From Nocardia arthritidis (GTDB lineage Bacteria > Actinomycetota > Actinomycetes > Mycobacteriales > Mycobacteriaceae): 64,000 nt of DNA. Where the stretch lies: positions 682,001 to 746,000 of the forward strand of contig NZ_CP046172.1 of assembly GCF_011801145.1 (NCBI RefSeq). The letters are read 5' to 3'. Below are positions 9,608 to 18,260 of this stretch, piece by piece. Made by a program: the position numbers and the translations under genes. Position 1 is the first letter of the stretch; each line of letters starts with the position of its first letter. Under the pieces are notes generated by a model. That model had not been told where the DNA came from. It saw only the letters and a list, made by a program, of their open reading frames with translations, and did no database searches.

Positions 9608-9835
9608 GCCCACCACTCTATGCGAGTGCCTCGCGCGGGAGCTCGGCCCGTTCAACACGACCAGGCCGACCTGCGGTAAGCCAGTTTGGTGCCGGTGGTT
9701 CGGCGCGTGGATATGCCGTCGGATCGCTGTGGCGAATTGTGCAGTTCGACAAGCCGGAACGACTCCCGGCCGCCGATCCCGTTCGCCCTGTTCTTTACCT
9801 CCTCGAGCTGGGCTCCCGTGCCCTACGGTAGGACC

Positions 9836-10756
9836 ATGGTGGATCGAGTTCTTGTAACACTCGACGGCGCGGTCCTCGACGCGGACGCACCGTTGTTGTT
9901 TGCCGACGACATGGCGGTGTTGCGTGGCGACGGTGTTTTCGAAACGGTGCTGGTGCGCGGCGGTAATGCCTGCGCCCTCGAATTTCATCTAGGCAGGTTG
10001 CGCCGCTCGGCGCAGGCGCTCGATCTACCCGAGCCCGAACTCGGCCGTTGGCGGGAGGCGGTGGAGCGGGCGGCCAAGGAGTGGGGCGCCGATCGCGAGG
10101 GTGTGCTGCGGATGGTGCTGACCCGCGGCCGCGACAGCGAGCAGTCCGCGGTGCGCGCCGATGTCACGGGGGGCGACATGGCGCCCGCGGTCCCGACGCC
10201 GACCGCCTTCGTTCTGGTGCTGCCGGTGCCGGCGCGGATCAGCGTCGCGCGCACCGACGGCGTCTCGGTGGTGACCCTTTCCCGCGGTATCTCCGTCGAT
10301 CTGGCGCAGGCCGCGCCGTGGCAGCTGCTCGGCGCGAAGACGCTGTCCTATGCCACCAATATGGCGGCGTTGCGCTTCGCCCATCGGATGGGCGCCGATG
10401 ACGTGATCTTCACCAGTACCGAGAACAGGGTGCTGGAGGGGCCGCGCTCCACCGTGGTGATCGCGCGGGATAAGACGCTGATCACCCCGCCCGCGAAAAA
10501 CGGTGTGCTGCCGGGTGTTACGCAGCGCGCGCTGTTCGTCGAGGCCGAGAAGGCCGGGTGGCAGTGCCGCTACGATTCGCTGTTCACCGCCGATCTGCTT
10601 ACCTGCGACAGCATTTGGATGCTCTCGTCCATCGCGCTGGCCGCACGGGTGAATTCACTGGACGGGCTGCGCATGTCGGCGCCGGACAATGCGGGGGAGA
10701 TCATCGAACTCGTCGATCGTGGCGTCGCGCGCGCCGGGGCCGTCGGCGACTGGTGA
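9836..10756 (+). CDS. pabC: Aminodeoxychorismate lyase (class IV PLP enzyme)
   Basis: A 306-residue fold-type IV pyridoxal-phosphate protein. It converts aminodeoxychorismate to p-aminobenzoate for folate synthesis; branched-chain or D-amino-acid aminotransferase activity is the alternative within this family. The catalytic lysine is in LLGAKTLSYATNM (near residue 169), and the conserved glutamate lies in TENRVLEGPRS. The ATG at 9836 follows a GTAGGA ribosome site. The location, divergent from ygfZ, matches Rv0812. Chemistry is assigned from the family and this folate context. Confidence 0.87.
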   Translation: MVDRVLVTLDGAVLDADAPLLFADDMAVLRGDGVFETVLVRGGNACALEFHLGRLRRSAQALDLPEPELGRWREAVERAAKEWGADREGVLRMVLTRGRDSEQSAVRADVTGGDMAPAVPTPTAFVLVLPVPARISVARTDGVSVVTLSRGISVDLAQAAPWQLLGAKTLSYATNMAALRFAHRMGADDVIFTSTENRVLEGPRSTVVIARDKTLITPPAKNGVLPGVTQRALFVEAEKAGWQCRYDSLFTADLLTCDSIWMLSSIALAARVNSLDGLRMSAPDNAGEIIELVDRGVARAGAVGDW

Positions 10757-10879
10757 GCCGGGCGGGGGTCTGGGTGATCTCCGTCCTATCCGATCCGCCA
10801 GAGCCCAACGAATGTACTGGTAGACGACGAAAGTCCCGGTGTGTCGTGGCCTAGGCCTCACTTGGTTCGACCTTGCCGC

Positions 10880-10907
10880 GACGTAGTATTACTACGTCAT
10901 GTCGTAG
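10880..10907. promoter_or_regulatory. Palindromic operator candidate upstream of cydA
   Basis: A perfect 19-bp palindrome GACGTAGTATTACTACGTC spans 10880-10898 (centre T at 10889). Its right half runs into a second, imperfect palindrome at 10892-10907 (CTACG, six bases, CGTAG). The pair sits 19-46 bases before the cydA TTG start, where a repressor would block transcription or early elongation. The cognate regulator is not identifiable; no regulator gene is adjacent. Confidence 0.6.
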
Positions 10908-10925
10908 ATCGGCAGGAGGACGAAG

Positions 10926-12416
10926 TTGTCTGCGGTTGACGTATCACGCTGGCAGTTCGGTATTACGACCGTCTATCACTTCTTATTCGTGCCGCTCACC
11001 ATCGGACTCGCCCCGATCGTCGCCGGCATGCAGACCGCCTGGGTCATCACCGGGAAAGAGCGCTGGTACCGGCTGACCAAGTTCTTCGGGAAACTGTTCC
11101 TGATCAACTTCGCACTCGGTGTCGCCACCGGCATCGTCCAGGAATTCCAGTTCGGCATGAACTGGAGCGAATACTCCCGATTCGTCGGCGACGTCTTCGG
11201 CGCACCGCTCGCCCTGGAAGGGCTCGTCGCCTTCTTCATGGAGTCGACCTTCCTCGGACTGTGGATCTTCGGCTGGACCCGACTACCGAAATTGCTGCAC
11301 CTGGGCGCGATTTGGATGGTGGCCATCGGCGTCAACGCATCCGCCTACTTCATCGTCGCGGCCAACTCGTTCATGCAGCATCCGGTCGGCGCGACATATA
11401 ACGCCGAACGCGGGCGCGCCGAGCTGAAGAGCATCGGCGAGCTGCTCACCAATAACACTGCGCTGGCGGCCTTTCCACACGTCGTCGCCGGATCCCTGCT
11501 CACCGCGGCCACTTTCGTCGCGGGCATCGCGGGCTGGTGGATGGTCCGCAACGCGCGCAGTGGCACGGAAGACAAACTGGCCGAGGCGCGTTCGATGTGG
11601 CGGCCCGCCGCCCGCGTCTCGCTGCTGCTCATGGTCGCCGCATTGATCGCGCTGGTGTTCACCGGCGATGTGCAGGGCAAGCTGATGTTCAAACAGCAGC
11701 CGATGAAGATGGCCTCCGCGGAATCGCTGTGCCACACCGCGATCGATCCGGACTTCTCCATCCTCACCGTCGGCACGCACAACAACTGCGACAGCGTCAA
11801 CCACGTGCTGGAGGTGCCGTATGTGCTGCCGTGGCTGGCCAAGGGCGAATTCACCGACGTCAAGTTGGATGGCGTCATAGACCTGCAGAAGGCATACAAC
11901 GAGAAGTACGGCGTCGGCGACTACCGCCCGAATCTCTTTGTCACATACTGGTCTTTCCGCGCCATGATCGGGCTCTCGGCCGGATCGGCACTGCTGGTGC
12001 TGCTCGGCTGGTGGCTCACCCGGCGGGGGAGGGTGCCGAATCAGCGGTGGTTCGGCTGGCTGAGCCTGCTCGTCATACCGACGCCGTTCCTGGCCAACAG
12101 CGCTGGCTGGGTGTTCACCGAAATGGGCCGCCAGCCATGGGTTGTCGCGCCCAACCCGACCGGCGACCCGAATCTGCGAATGACGGTGCAGCAGGCGGTA
12201 TCCGGGCATACCGCGGGCACGGTGCTGTTCTCGCTGATCACCTTCACCCTGCTGTACGGCGTGCTCGCGGTGGTCTGGTTCTACCTGATGCGCCGCTACA
12301 CCGTCGCCGGGCCCGAACCTGCGGCCAAACCCGTTGCCGGATCCGGTGATTCGGGTGACGGTGGATCGGTGCTCACGGAAGAGCCCGCCGTCGAACAGCT
12401 TTCCTTCGCCTACTAG
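10926..12416 (+). CDS. cydA: Cytochrome bd ubiquinol/menaquinol oxidase subunit I
   Basis: Integral membrane haem subunit of the high-affinity bd oxidase, which reduces oxygen to water with quinol electrons. The 496-residue protein carries the N-terminal haem b595 histidine in TTVYHFLFVPL (H18), a second histidine in FPHVVAGS, and the GRQPW motif near residue 405. The quinol loop is of the short type. The TTG start at 10926 has GGAGG close upstream. A hydrophilic tail of about 35 residues follows the last membrane segment. It is the first gene of a cydABDC operon, 10 bases before cydB. Confidence 0.97.
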   Translation: MSAVDVSRWQFGITTVYHFLFVPLTIGLAPIVAGMQTAWVITGKERWYRLTKFFGKLFLINFALGVATGIVQEFQFGMNWSEYSRFVGDVFGAPLALEGLVAFFMESTFLGLWIFGWTRLPKLLHLGAIWMVAIGVNASAYFIVAANSFMQHPVGATYNAERGRAELKSIGELLTNNTALAAFPHVVAGSLLTAATFVAGIAGWWMVRNARSGTEDKLAEARSMWRPAARVSLLLMVAALIALVFTGDVQGKLMFKQQPMKMASAESLCHTAIDPDFSILTVGTHNNCDSVNHVLEVPYVLPWLAKGEFTDVKLDGVIDLQKAYNEKYGVGDYRPNLFVTYWSFRAMIGLSAGSALLVLLGWWLTRRGRVPNQRWFGWLSLLVIPTPFLANSAGWVFTEMGRQPWVVAPNPTGDPNLRMTVQQAVSGHTAGTVLFSLITFTLLYGVLAVVWFYLMRRYTVAGPEPAAKPVAGSGDSGDGGSVLTEEPAVEQLSFAY

Positions 12417-12425
12417 GAGCGCGAA

Positions 12426-13457
12426 ATGAGCCTGCAAGAATTCTGGTTTCTGCTGATCGGCGTGATGTTCACCGGTTACTTCGTGCTGGAGGGCTTCGAC
12501 TTCGGCGTCGGGATGCTCATGCCGATCCTCGGCCGCGGCGAGGATGCGCGAAGGCGGGTGGCGCTCAACACGATCGGGCCGGTGTGGGATGGCAACGAGG
12601 TCTGGCTGATCACCGGGGGCGCCGCGATGTTCGCCGCCTTCCCGGAGTGGTACGCCAGCCTGTTCTCCGGCTTCTACCTCGCGCTGCTGCTACTGCTCGT
12701 CGGCCTGATTCTGCGGGTCGTCGCCATCGAATACCGCGGCAAGATCGATGATCCGCGCTGGCGTGCCCGTTGCGATTTCGGCATCGGACTCGGTTCCTGG
12801 CTGCCCGCGCTGGCCTGGGGGTGGGTATTCGCCAATGTGGTGCGCGGCGTTCCGTTGAACGAGCACAAGCAATTCGCCGGATCGGTGTGGGATCTGTTCG
12901 ACCCGTACGCGATTCTCGGCGGGCTCGCGACCGCGCTGCTGTTCGCGTTGCACGGCGCCACCTTCCTGGTGCTGAAGACCGGTGGGGACTACCGGGCCGA
13001 CGCGCAGCGCACGGTGCGACTGCTGCTGGCGCCGACAGCGGTCGTCGTCGGTGCGTTCGGGCTGTGGACGCAGCTGTCCTACGGTGCCGACTGGACCTGG
13101 ATTCCGTTGGCGCTGGCGGTGATCGGGCTCGTCGGCGCGGGTGCGGCCGCCTTCACCGATCGCGACGGCTGGGGCTTCTTCGGCACGACGGTCACCGTCG
13201 CGGCCGCTACGGCGTTGCTGTTCGGCTCGCTGTTCCCGAATGTGTTGCCGTCCACCATCGATGCGGCGTACAGCCTGACCATCCACAACGCCTCGTCGAC
13301 GCCGTACACGCTGAAGGTGATGAGCTGGGCCGCGGTGCTGGTCACCCCGGTGGTGCTGGTCTATCAGGGCTGGACCTACTGGGTGTTCCGGAAACGGATC
13401 ACCGTCGCACAGATTCCGGCGTCGATCGGCCTGCCGGTGGGATCGGTCAAGGACTGA
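12426..13457 (+). CDS. cydB: Cytochrome bd oxidase subunit II
   Basis: Membrane partner of CydA, 343 residues with about eight to nine membrane segments. The diagnostic early segment WDGNEVWLITGGAA and the following FPEWYASLFSGFY are intact. An AGGAG site stands just before the ATG. The gene ends only 2 bases before the cydD ATG. It stabilises the haem-bearing subunit in the bd oxidase used at low oxygen or when the bc1-aa3 branch is inhibited. Confidence 0.97.
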   Translation: MSLQEFWFLLIGVMFTGYFVLEGFDFGVGMLMPILGRGEDARRRVALNTIGPVWDGNEVWLITGGAAMFAAFPEWYASLFSGFYLALLLLLVGLILRVVAIEYRGKIDDPRWRARCDFGIGLGSWLPALAWGWVFANVVRGVPLNEHKQFAGSVWDLFDPYAILGGLATALLFALHGATFLVLKTGGDYRADAQRTVRLLLAPTAVVVGAFGLWTQLSYGADWTWIPLALAVIGLVGAGAAAFTDRDGWGFFGTTVTVAAATALLFGSLFPNVLPSTIDAAYSLTIHNASSTPYTLKVMSWAAVLVTPVVLVYQGWTYWVFRKRITVAQIPASIGLPVGSVKD

Positions 13458-13459
13458 AA

Positions 13460-15244
13460 ATGGCTCGCCCGCCCGTTGATCCGCGCCTGTGGCGGCATGC
13501 GCGTTCAGCCCGCCGCTACCTGGCGTCGAGTGTCGCGCTGTCCCTGGTCATGACGGGCGCGATCGTAGTCACCGCGATCGCGCTCGCCAGGGTGCTCGCC
13601 GGAGTGATCACCGACCCGGCTAGGCGCTCGATCGGTTCGTGGACAACGGAATTGGCGATACTCGCTCTCGCCGTCGCGGTCCGCGCGCTGGCCACCTGGT
13701 GGCAGTCGCGGCTGGCGCACCGGGCGGGCGCGAGCGTCGTCACCGAGCTGGAGACGGCGGTGCTGGTGGCGGGGGCGAAGCTGCCGCCGCGCGAATTGGA
13801 AACGCGTCGAACGGAATTGGCGGTCGTGGTCGGCAGCGGACTATCCGGATTGCGCGGCTATCTGGTCGGGTACATTCCCGCGCTGCTGCTCGCCGTGCTG
13901 GTGCCGCCGATCGTCATGGCGGTGATCGCGATACACGATCCGGTCTCGGGGCTGATCACGGTGGTGACGCTGCCGCTGATTCCGGTATTCATGATCCTCA
14001 TCGGCCTGCTCACCAAGGGGCGGGCCGAGGCGACGCTCACGGCCACCACCCGGCTCTCGGATCAGATGCTGGATCTGTTCGCCGGTATGCCGACCCTGCG
14101 CGCCCTCGGCCGGGAGACCGGATCTACTGCGGTGCAGCCGGATTCGCGAACCATGGCAGATCGCGTCCGGGAACTCGGCGACGCGCTGCGGCAGCGCACC
14201 ATGCGGGCGCTGCGGATCGCGTTCCTGTCCTCGATGGTGCTGGAAATGCTCGCGACCCTGTGTGTCGCGCTGGTCGCCGTCTCGATCGGCATGCGGCTGG
14301 TCTTCGGCGAGATGAGCCTGTACGCGGGTCTCGTCGCGCTGATCCTCGCCCCGGAGGTCTACTGGCCGCTGCGCACCGTCGGTGAACGCTTCCACGCGGC
14401 CCAGGACGGAATGGCCGCCGCGGACAAGGCTTTCGCGGTCCTGGAGCCCGCGGCCGATGACGAGTCCGACGAAAACCCGCGCGGTCCGGGTGACGGCGTG
14501 GAATCGCAGAGCGCACGGATCGGTGGTCCGGACGGCGTCGGTGCGGTTGTCGAGATCCGCGGGCTGACGGTCGCCGCACGCGACGGGTTCGCGCCGGACG
14601 GGTTGGACGCGGTGCTGCGCCCGGGACACATCACGGTGCTCACCGGTCCCAACGGCAGCGGAAAATCCACTGTTCTGCAAGCGATTCTGGGGTTGATCGA
14701 GCCGGATCGCGGTTCGGTGCGCATCGACGGCGCCGATGTGCGCGAGCTCGACTCCGACGCGTGGTGGTCCCGGGTGGCCTGGCTACCGCAGCGCCCGGTC
14801 CTCGTTCCGGGCACACTGCGGGAGAATATCGAACTGCTCGGTGCGCGGGCGGCGCACACGACCGCGCACGGCGCGGCCCGAATCGCCGACGACCTCGAAG
14901 CGGCCTGTGTGGCAACCGGATTCGATACCGTGCTGGACGAACTGCCGCACCGCTGGGATACCGAACTCGGTCCGGGCGGCGTCGGCCTGTCCCTCGGCCA
15001 ACGCCAGCGCCTCGCCCTCACCCGCGTCCTCGCCGCGGACCGCCCCGTCCTGCTGCTGGACGAGCCCACCGCACACCTCGACTCCGACAGCGAGGCAACG
15101 GTTTTGGCCGCCATCGAACAGCGCGCCCGCAGCGGCGCGACCGTCGTCGTCATCGGGCACCGGCCGTCGGTGCTGGCCATCGCCGACCACATCGTCCCGG
15201 TCCGCGCCACCGCACCCGAACATCCCGAAGCGGTATCCGTATGA
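13460..15244 (+). CDS. cydD: Thiol reductant ABC exporter subunit CydD
   Basis: A half-transporter of 594 residues from the ATG at 13460: a six-helix membrane domain (about residues 1-330) followed by an ABC ATPase domain. Walker A is GPNGSGKS near residue 396, the signature is LSLGQRQR near 510 (LSLGQ rather than the usual LSGGQ), and Walker B is VLLLDEPTAHLD. With CydC it exports glutathione or cysteine in E. coli to allow bd oxidase assembly; in a mycothiol organism the natural thiol is not known. Cys-Gly linker residues 335-370 are acidic and poorly conserved. It overlaps a possible cydC start. Confidence 0.93.
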   Translation: MARPPVDPRLWRHARSARRYLASSVALSLVMTGAIVVTAIALARVLAGVITDPARRSIGSWTTELAILALAVAVRALATWWQSRLAHRAGASVVTELETAVLVAGAKLPPRELETRRTELAVVVGSGLSGLRGYLVGYIPALLLAVLVPPIVMAVIAIHDPVSGLITVVTLPLIPVFMILIGLLTKGRAEATLTATTRLSDQMLDLFAGMPTLRALGRETGSTAVQPDSRTMADRVRELGDALRQRTMRALRIAFLSSMVLEMLATLCVALVAVSIGMRLVFGEMSLYAGLVALILAPEVYWPLRTVGERFHAAQDGMAAADKAFAVLEPAADDESDENPRGPGDGVESQSARIGGPDGVGAVVEIRGLTVAARDGFAPDGLDAVLRPGHITVLTGPNGSGKSTVLQAILGLIEPDRGSVRIDGADVRELDSDAWWSRVAWLPQRPVLVPGTLRENIELLGARAAHTTAHGAARIADDLEAACVATGFDTVLDELPHRWDTELGPGGVGLSLGQRQRLALTRVLAADRPVLLLDEPTAHLDSDSEATVLAAIEQRARSGATVVVIGHRPSVLAIADHIVPVRATAPEHPEAVSV

Positions 15245-15306
15245 GCAAGCTCGTCGGCACGGCGTCCTCGGCTCATGGCGGATCCCGGCTTCGGCGAGGA
15301 GACGCA

Positions 15307-17043
15307 ATGAGTCGCAGCGCATCCCGTAACGATTCGCCATCCACCCTGTCGCGGGCCGGGCAGGCGGTACGAGTTACCGGCGCGGCCGGATCCGCTGATC
15401 CCCCAGACGTCGATGCGAAATCCGGTGTGCTGCGGGATATCCGGCACATCTGGCGGCTGCTCGCGCTATCACCCTGGCGGATCGCCGTCGCGGTCGGGTG
15501 GGGCGTGCTCGCGTTGGGAAGTGGGCTCGGTCTGTCGGCGCTCGCGGCGTGGTTGATCGCGCGGGCCTGGCAGATGCCGCCGGTACTCGATCTCAGCGTC
15601 GCCGTGGTTTCGGTGCGGGCACTGGGTATTTCGCGCGGGCTGTGCCGGTACGCCGAGCGGTTGGCGACCCATGACGTCGCGCTGCGCTCGATGACGACCG
15701 CACGCACCACGGTCTATCGCACCCTCGCGAGATCCGATATCTGGCTGCGGCGGGGCACCTCCGGCGACCAGCGGTTGCGGCGCGGCGATCTGCTGGTGCG
15801 GATCGGTAGCGATATCGACGATCTCGGTGCGGCGGTGGTGCGGGTGTTCGTACCCGTCGCGGTGGCGATCGTGCTGTCCGCGTTCGCGATCGGGCTGCTG
15901 GCCACGATCGCGGTCGGCGGGGCGGCGATCCTCGCGGTATCGCTCGGCGTGGCAGGCATTGTCGCGCCGTGGCTGTCCGCGCGGGCGGCAAGGGAATCCG
16001 AGCGGGCGGTGCGGGCCGATCGGGCCGAGTTCACCGCGCAGGCGCTCACCGTGCTCGACCACGCGGCCGAATTGCGGGTTGCGGGGCGGCTGGATGCCGC
16101 TGTCGCGGCCGCGACAGCCGCCGGGCGGCATGCGGTGGCGGCCGAGGACGACGCGGCCGTACGCAGCGCCTGGGCGGCCGCGGCGACCCCGCTGTCGGTC
16201 GGGGTGAGCGTGCTCGGCGCGCTGCTGGTCGGCATCGTGAGCTACGGCCCGAATGGCGGTGCGCCCGGCGCGATGACGCCGATGGCGCTCGCGGTGCTGG
16301 TGCTGCTGCCGCTGTCGGCCTTCGAGGCGGTCGGTGCGCTGCCCGCCGCCGCGCAGGCGCTCACCGCGGCCAGGGCCGCGCTGCACCGGCTCACCACGCT
16401 CGACACCGGCGCGGCAAACCCGTTGCCGCACAACCTCCCCGACCGCCCGGAGGGCCGCCGCATCGCCGTCGTCGGCCCGAGCGGTGCGGGCAAAACGACG
16501 CTGCTCATGTCCTGGGCCGGGCTCTTCGACACCCCGCGCCCCGGCGTGACCTTCTTCGCCGAAGACGCACACCTGTTCGGCACCTCGGTGCTGGAGAACC
16601 TGCGGGTGGCGCGCGGCGACCTCACCGAGCCGGAGGCCGAAAAGGCTTTGCGCGCAGTGGGTCTCGGTGACTGGCTGGACGGCCTCCCCGATGGCGTGCA
16701 CACCGCGTTGAGCGGTGGCGCCGCCGCCGTATCCGGTGGGCAACGCCGCCGGATCCTGTTGGCCCGCGCCCTCGTATCCCCGGCGCGCGTCCTGCTGCTC
16801 GACGAACCCACCGAGCATATGGAGGCGGACGCGGGCGCCGACCTCCTGTGCGCCCTGCTCGACCCGGACGGCGGCCTCGTCGAACCCGATCGGACCGTGA
16901 TCGTCGTCACACATCAACTTCCGCCAGGCGCCGGCGCCGACGTGATCATTCACCTGAGTGAATCAGGCCAGCTCACAACCACTTTCCCGACCAACTCGGC
17001 CGCCGGTTCCGCCCACGGAGAAATTCCGTTGCCGACGCGCTGA
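15307..17043 (+). CDS. cydC: Thiol reductant ABC exporter subunit CydC
   Basis: Second half-transporter, 578 residues from the ATG at 15307. This start is chosen for its AGGAG site 5 bases upstream; an in-frame ATG at 15241 overlaps the cydD stop (ATGA) and would add 22 residues by coupling. The membrane domain is followed by Walker A GPSGAGKT near residue 390, signature VSGGQRRR near 474 and Walker B VLLLDEPTEHME. The ATPase domain is short between the membrane part and Walker A, and no full beta-strand lead-in (A-loop) is obvious, so this ATP site may be the weaker of the pair. Confidence 0.93.
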   Translation: MSRSASRNDSPSTLSRAGQAVRVTGAAGSADPPDVDAKSGVLRDIRHIWRLLALSPWRIAVAVGWGVLALGSGLGLSALAAWLIARAWQMPPVLDLSVAVVSVRALGISRGLCRYAERLATHDVALRSMTTARTTVYRTLARSDIWLRRGTSGDQRLRRGDLLVRIGSDIDDLGAAVVRVFVPVAVAIVLSAFAIGLLATIAVGGAAILAVSLGVAGIVAPWLSARAARESERAVRADRAEFTAQALTVLDHAAELRVAGRLDAAVAAATAAGRHAVAAEDDAAVRSAWAAAATPLSVGVSVLGALLVGIVSYGPNGGAPGAMTPMALAVLVLLPLSAFEAVGALPAAAQALTAARAALHRLTTLDTGAANPLPHNLPDRPEGRRIAVVGPSGAGKTTLLMSWAGLFDTPRPGVTFFAEDAHLFGTSVLENLRVARGDLTEPEAEKALRAVGLGDWLDGLPDGVHTALSGGAAAVSGGQRRRILLARALVSPARVLLLDEPTEHMEADAGADLLCALLDPDGGLVEPDRTVIVVTHQLPPGAGADVIIHLSESGQLTTTFPTNSAAGSAHGEIPLPTR

Positions 17044-17090
17044 ACCCTCGCTAAGTTCGTAGTTACACGAGGAAGGAGGTGGTTCTGAGA

Positions 17091-17129
17091 ATGCTTATTC
17101 ATAGGACACGTGAGGTGGCTGTCCGCTAG
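17091..17129 (+). CDS. Possible 12-residue leader peptide / upstream ORF
   Basis: A 13-codon frame, ATG to TAG, encoding MLIHRTREVAVR. It is preceded by an unusually long ribosome site (GAAGGAGGTGG, roughly 17071-17082), stronger than most in the window. Codons 8-11 form the 5' arm of a long-range stem with 17182-17189, so translation would open that stem. Too short for family assignment. It could be a translated leader or simply part of a structured RNA. Confidence 0.4.
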   Translation: MLIHRTREVAVR

Positions 17130-17280
17130 CGCCACCGCTGCCGGTGGAATTCACCCGCGCGAGCGCGAAGCGAATTCCAGGCAGCCACCCGGCCCCCGAG
17201 CCCCCGGTCCGTCCGACCGGGACCCGTGCAGGTAGAAAGCCCGCACCGGTATGGTTCGGGGGCTGTTCCCTTTTCTGGGC
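17113..17280 (+). ncRNA. Candidate structured RNA element downstream of cydC
   Basis: No protein-coding frame fills 17130-17391, but the sequence folds on inspection into ordered stems. P1: GGTGGCTG 17114-17121 with CAGCCACC 17182-17189. Inside it: CCACCG 17132-17137 with CGGTGG 17142-17147, and GGAATTC 17146-17152 with GAATTCC 17172-17178, the latter capped by CGCGC/GCGCG. P2: 17192-17202 with 17253-17263 (11 pairs, one G-U), enclosing CCCGGTC/GACCGGG (17203-17221) and GTGC/GCAC (17226-17246). A TTCCCTTTT run at 17266-17274 follows P2, as a terminator would. Class unknown. Confidence 0.45.
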
Positions 17281-17391
17281 TTTTCCGCCGCAAATCTGCC
17301 CGTTCCCAACGGCGGCAGCTCTGTGCGGCAAGTATCGGTGGCAAGAAATTGCCGTCTGGGGCAACCGGTTTCCGGTTACTACGCTCGACGG

Positions 17392-18249
17392 ATGCAGAGT
17401 GATTCCGGGCGGAGCGGGACCGCGGAAGTGGTCGCGGTGCTGCGGGCGGCGGCGGCACGTGATTCGGTGTTACGCAATCCCGATCGTTTCGCGGAGCGGT
17501 TGATCAGCCCCTGGTATCGGTGGGGATTGCGAATCTCGTTGGTGCGGGCCGGATTACTGTGGGCGGCCGAGCAGCAGGCGCCCGGGTTGTATGCCTACGT
17601 CACCGCGCGGACGAAGTACTTCGATCGGGTGATCGTCGGGGAAATCCGTTCCGGCGCAGAACAAGTCGTGATCCTGGGTGCCGGTGCGGACAGCAGGGCG
17701 CAGCGGTTGCCGGAGTTGCGTTCGGTCGCAGTGTACGAGCTGGATCATCCGGCCACGGCGGAGTGGAAGCAACGCAGACTGCGGGCCGCCTTCGGGGCGG
17801 TGCCCGCGCAAGTGCGTTATGTGCCGGTGGATTTCGGCAACCAATCGCTGGACGACGTGCTGGACGCGGCCGAGGTGGCACGCGATCGGCGGACGATCTT
17901 CCTCTGGGAAGGCGTCGCGCCCTACCTCACCCATGCCGAGGTCGACGTGACCCTGACGGCGATCGCCCGTTTCCGCGCCGGATCCGGTGTGGTCTTCGAT
18001 TATTGGGATCAGGGTGCGATCGACGAGCCGAGCCGGTATCCGGGCGCCGCCGAATACCTGCGCCGATTGGCCGCGCGCGGGGAACCGATCCGTTCCGGCC
18101 TGGACCCGAAGGCCCTGGCTGATCACCTGACCGCGCACGGCCTGAAGTTGGTGGACAACGCGGGCCCACGCGAATTGGACGAGTACCTAACCGGTTCCGG
18201 ACGAACGAGCCTGAGCTTCTGCTGGATGGCACACGCCCGCGTCCGATGA
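17392..18249 (+). CDS. SAM-dependent methyltransferase, leucine carboxyl methyltransferase (LCMT/PF04072) family
   Basis: A 285-residue class I methyltransferase of the group expanded in mycobacteria and Nocardia. The SAM-binding strand-loop VVILGAGADSRAQRL lies near residues 92-106, and the next strand carries VYELDHPATAEWK, the family acidic residue that holds the SAM ribose. Substrates of these actinobacterial members are unknown. The ATG at 17392 has only a weak ribosome site. The gene follows the structured segment after cydC and could be controlled by it. It converges on the nitrobindin-like gene. Confidence 0.88.
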   Translation: MQSDSGRSGTAEVVAVLRAAAARDSVLRNPDRFAERLISPWYRWGLRISLVRAGLLWAAEQQAPGLYAYVTARTKYFDRVIVGEIRSGAEQVVILGAGADSRAQRLPELRSVAVYELDHPATAEWKQRRLRAAFGAVPAQVRYVPVDFGNQSLDDVLDAAEVARDRRTIFLWEGVAPYLTHAEVDVTLTAIARFRAGSGVVFDYWDQGAIDEPSRYPGAAEYLRRLAARGEPIRSGLDPKALADHLTAHGLKLVDNAGPRELDEYLTGSGRTSLSFCWMAHARVR

Positions 18250-18260
18250 CGCGAAGGAGG

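Noticed and set aside
12770..13459. In-frame extension upstream of cydD
   Set aside because: It overlaps cydB entirely; the cydD start is at 13460.
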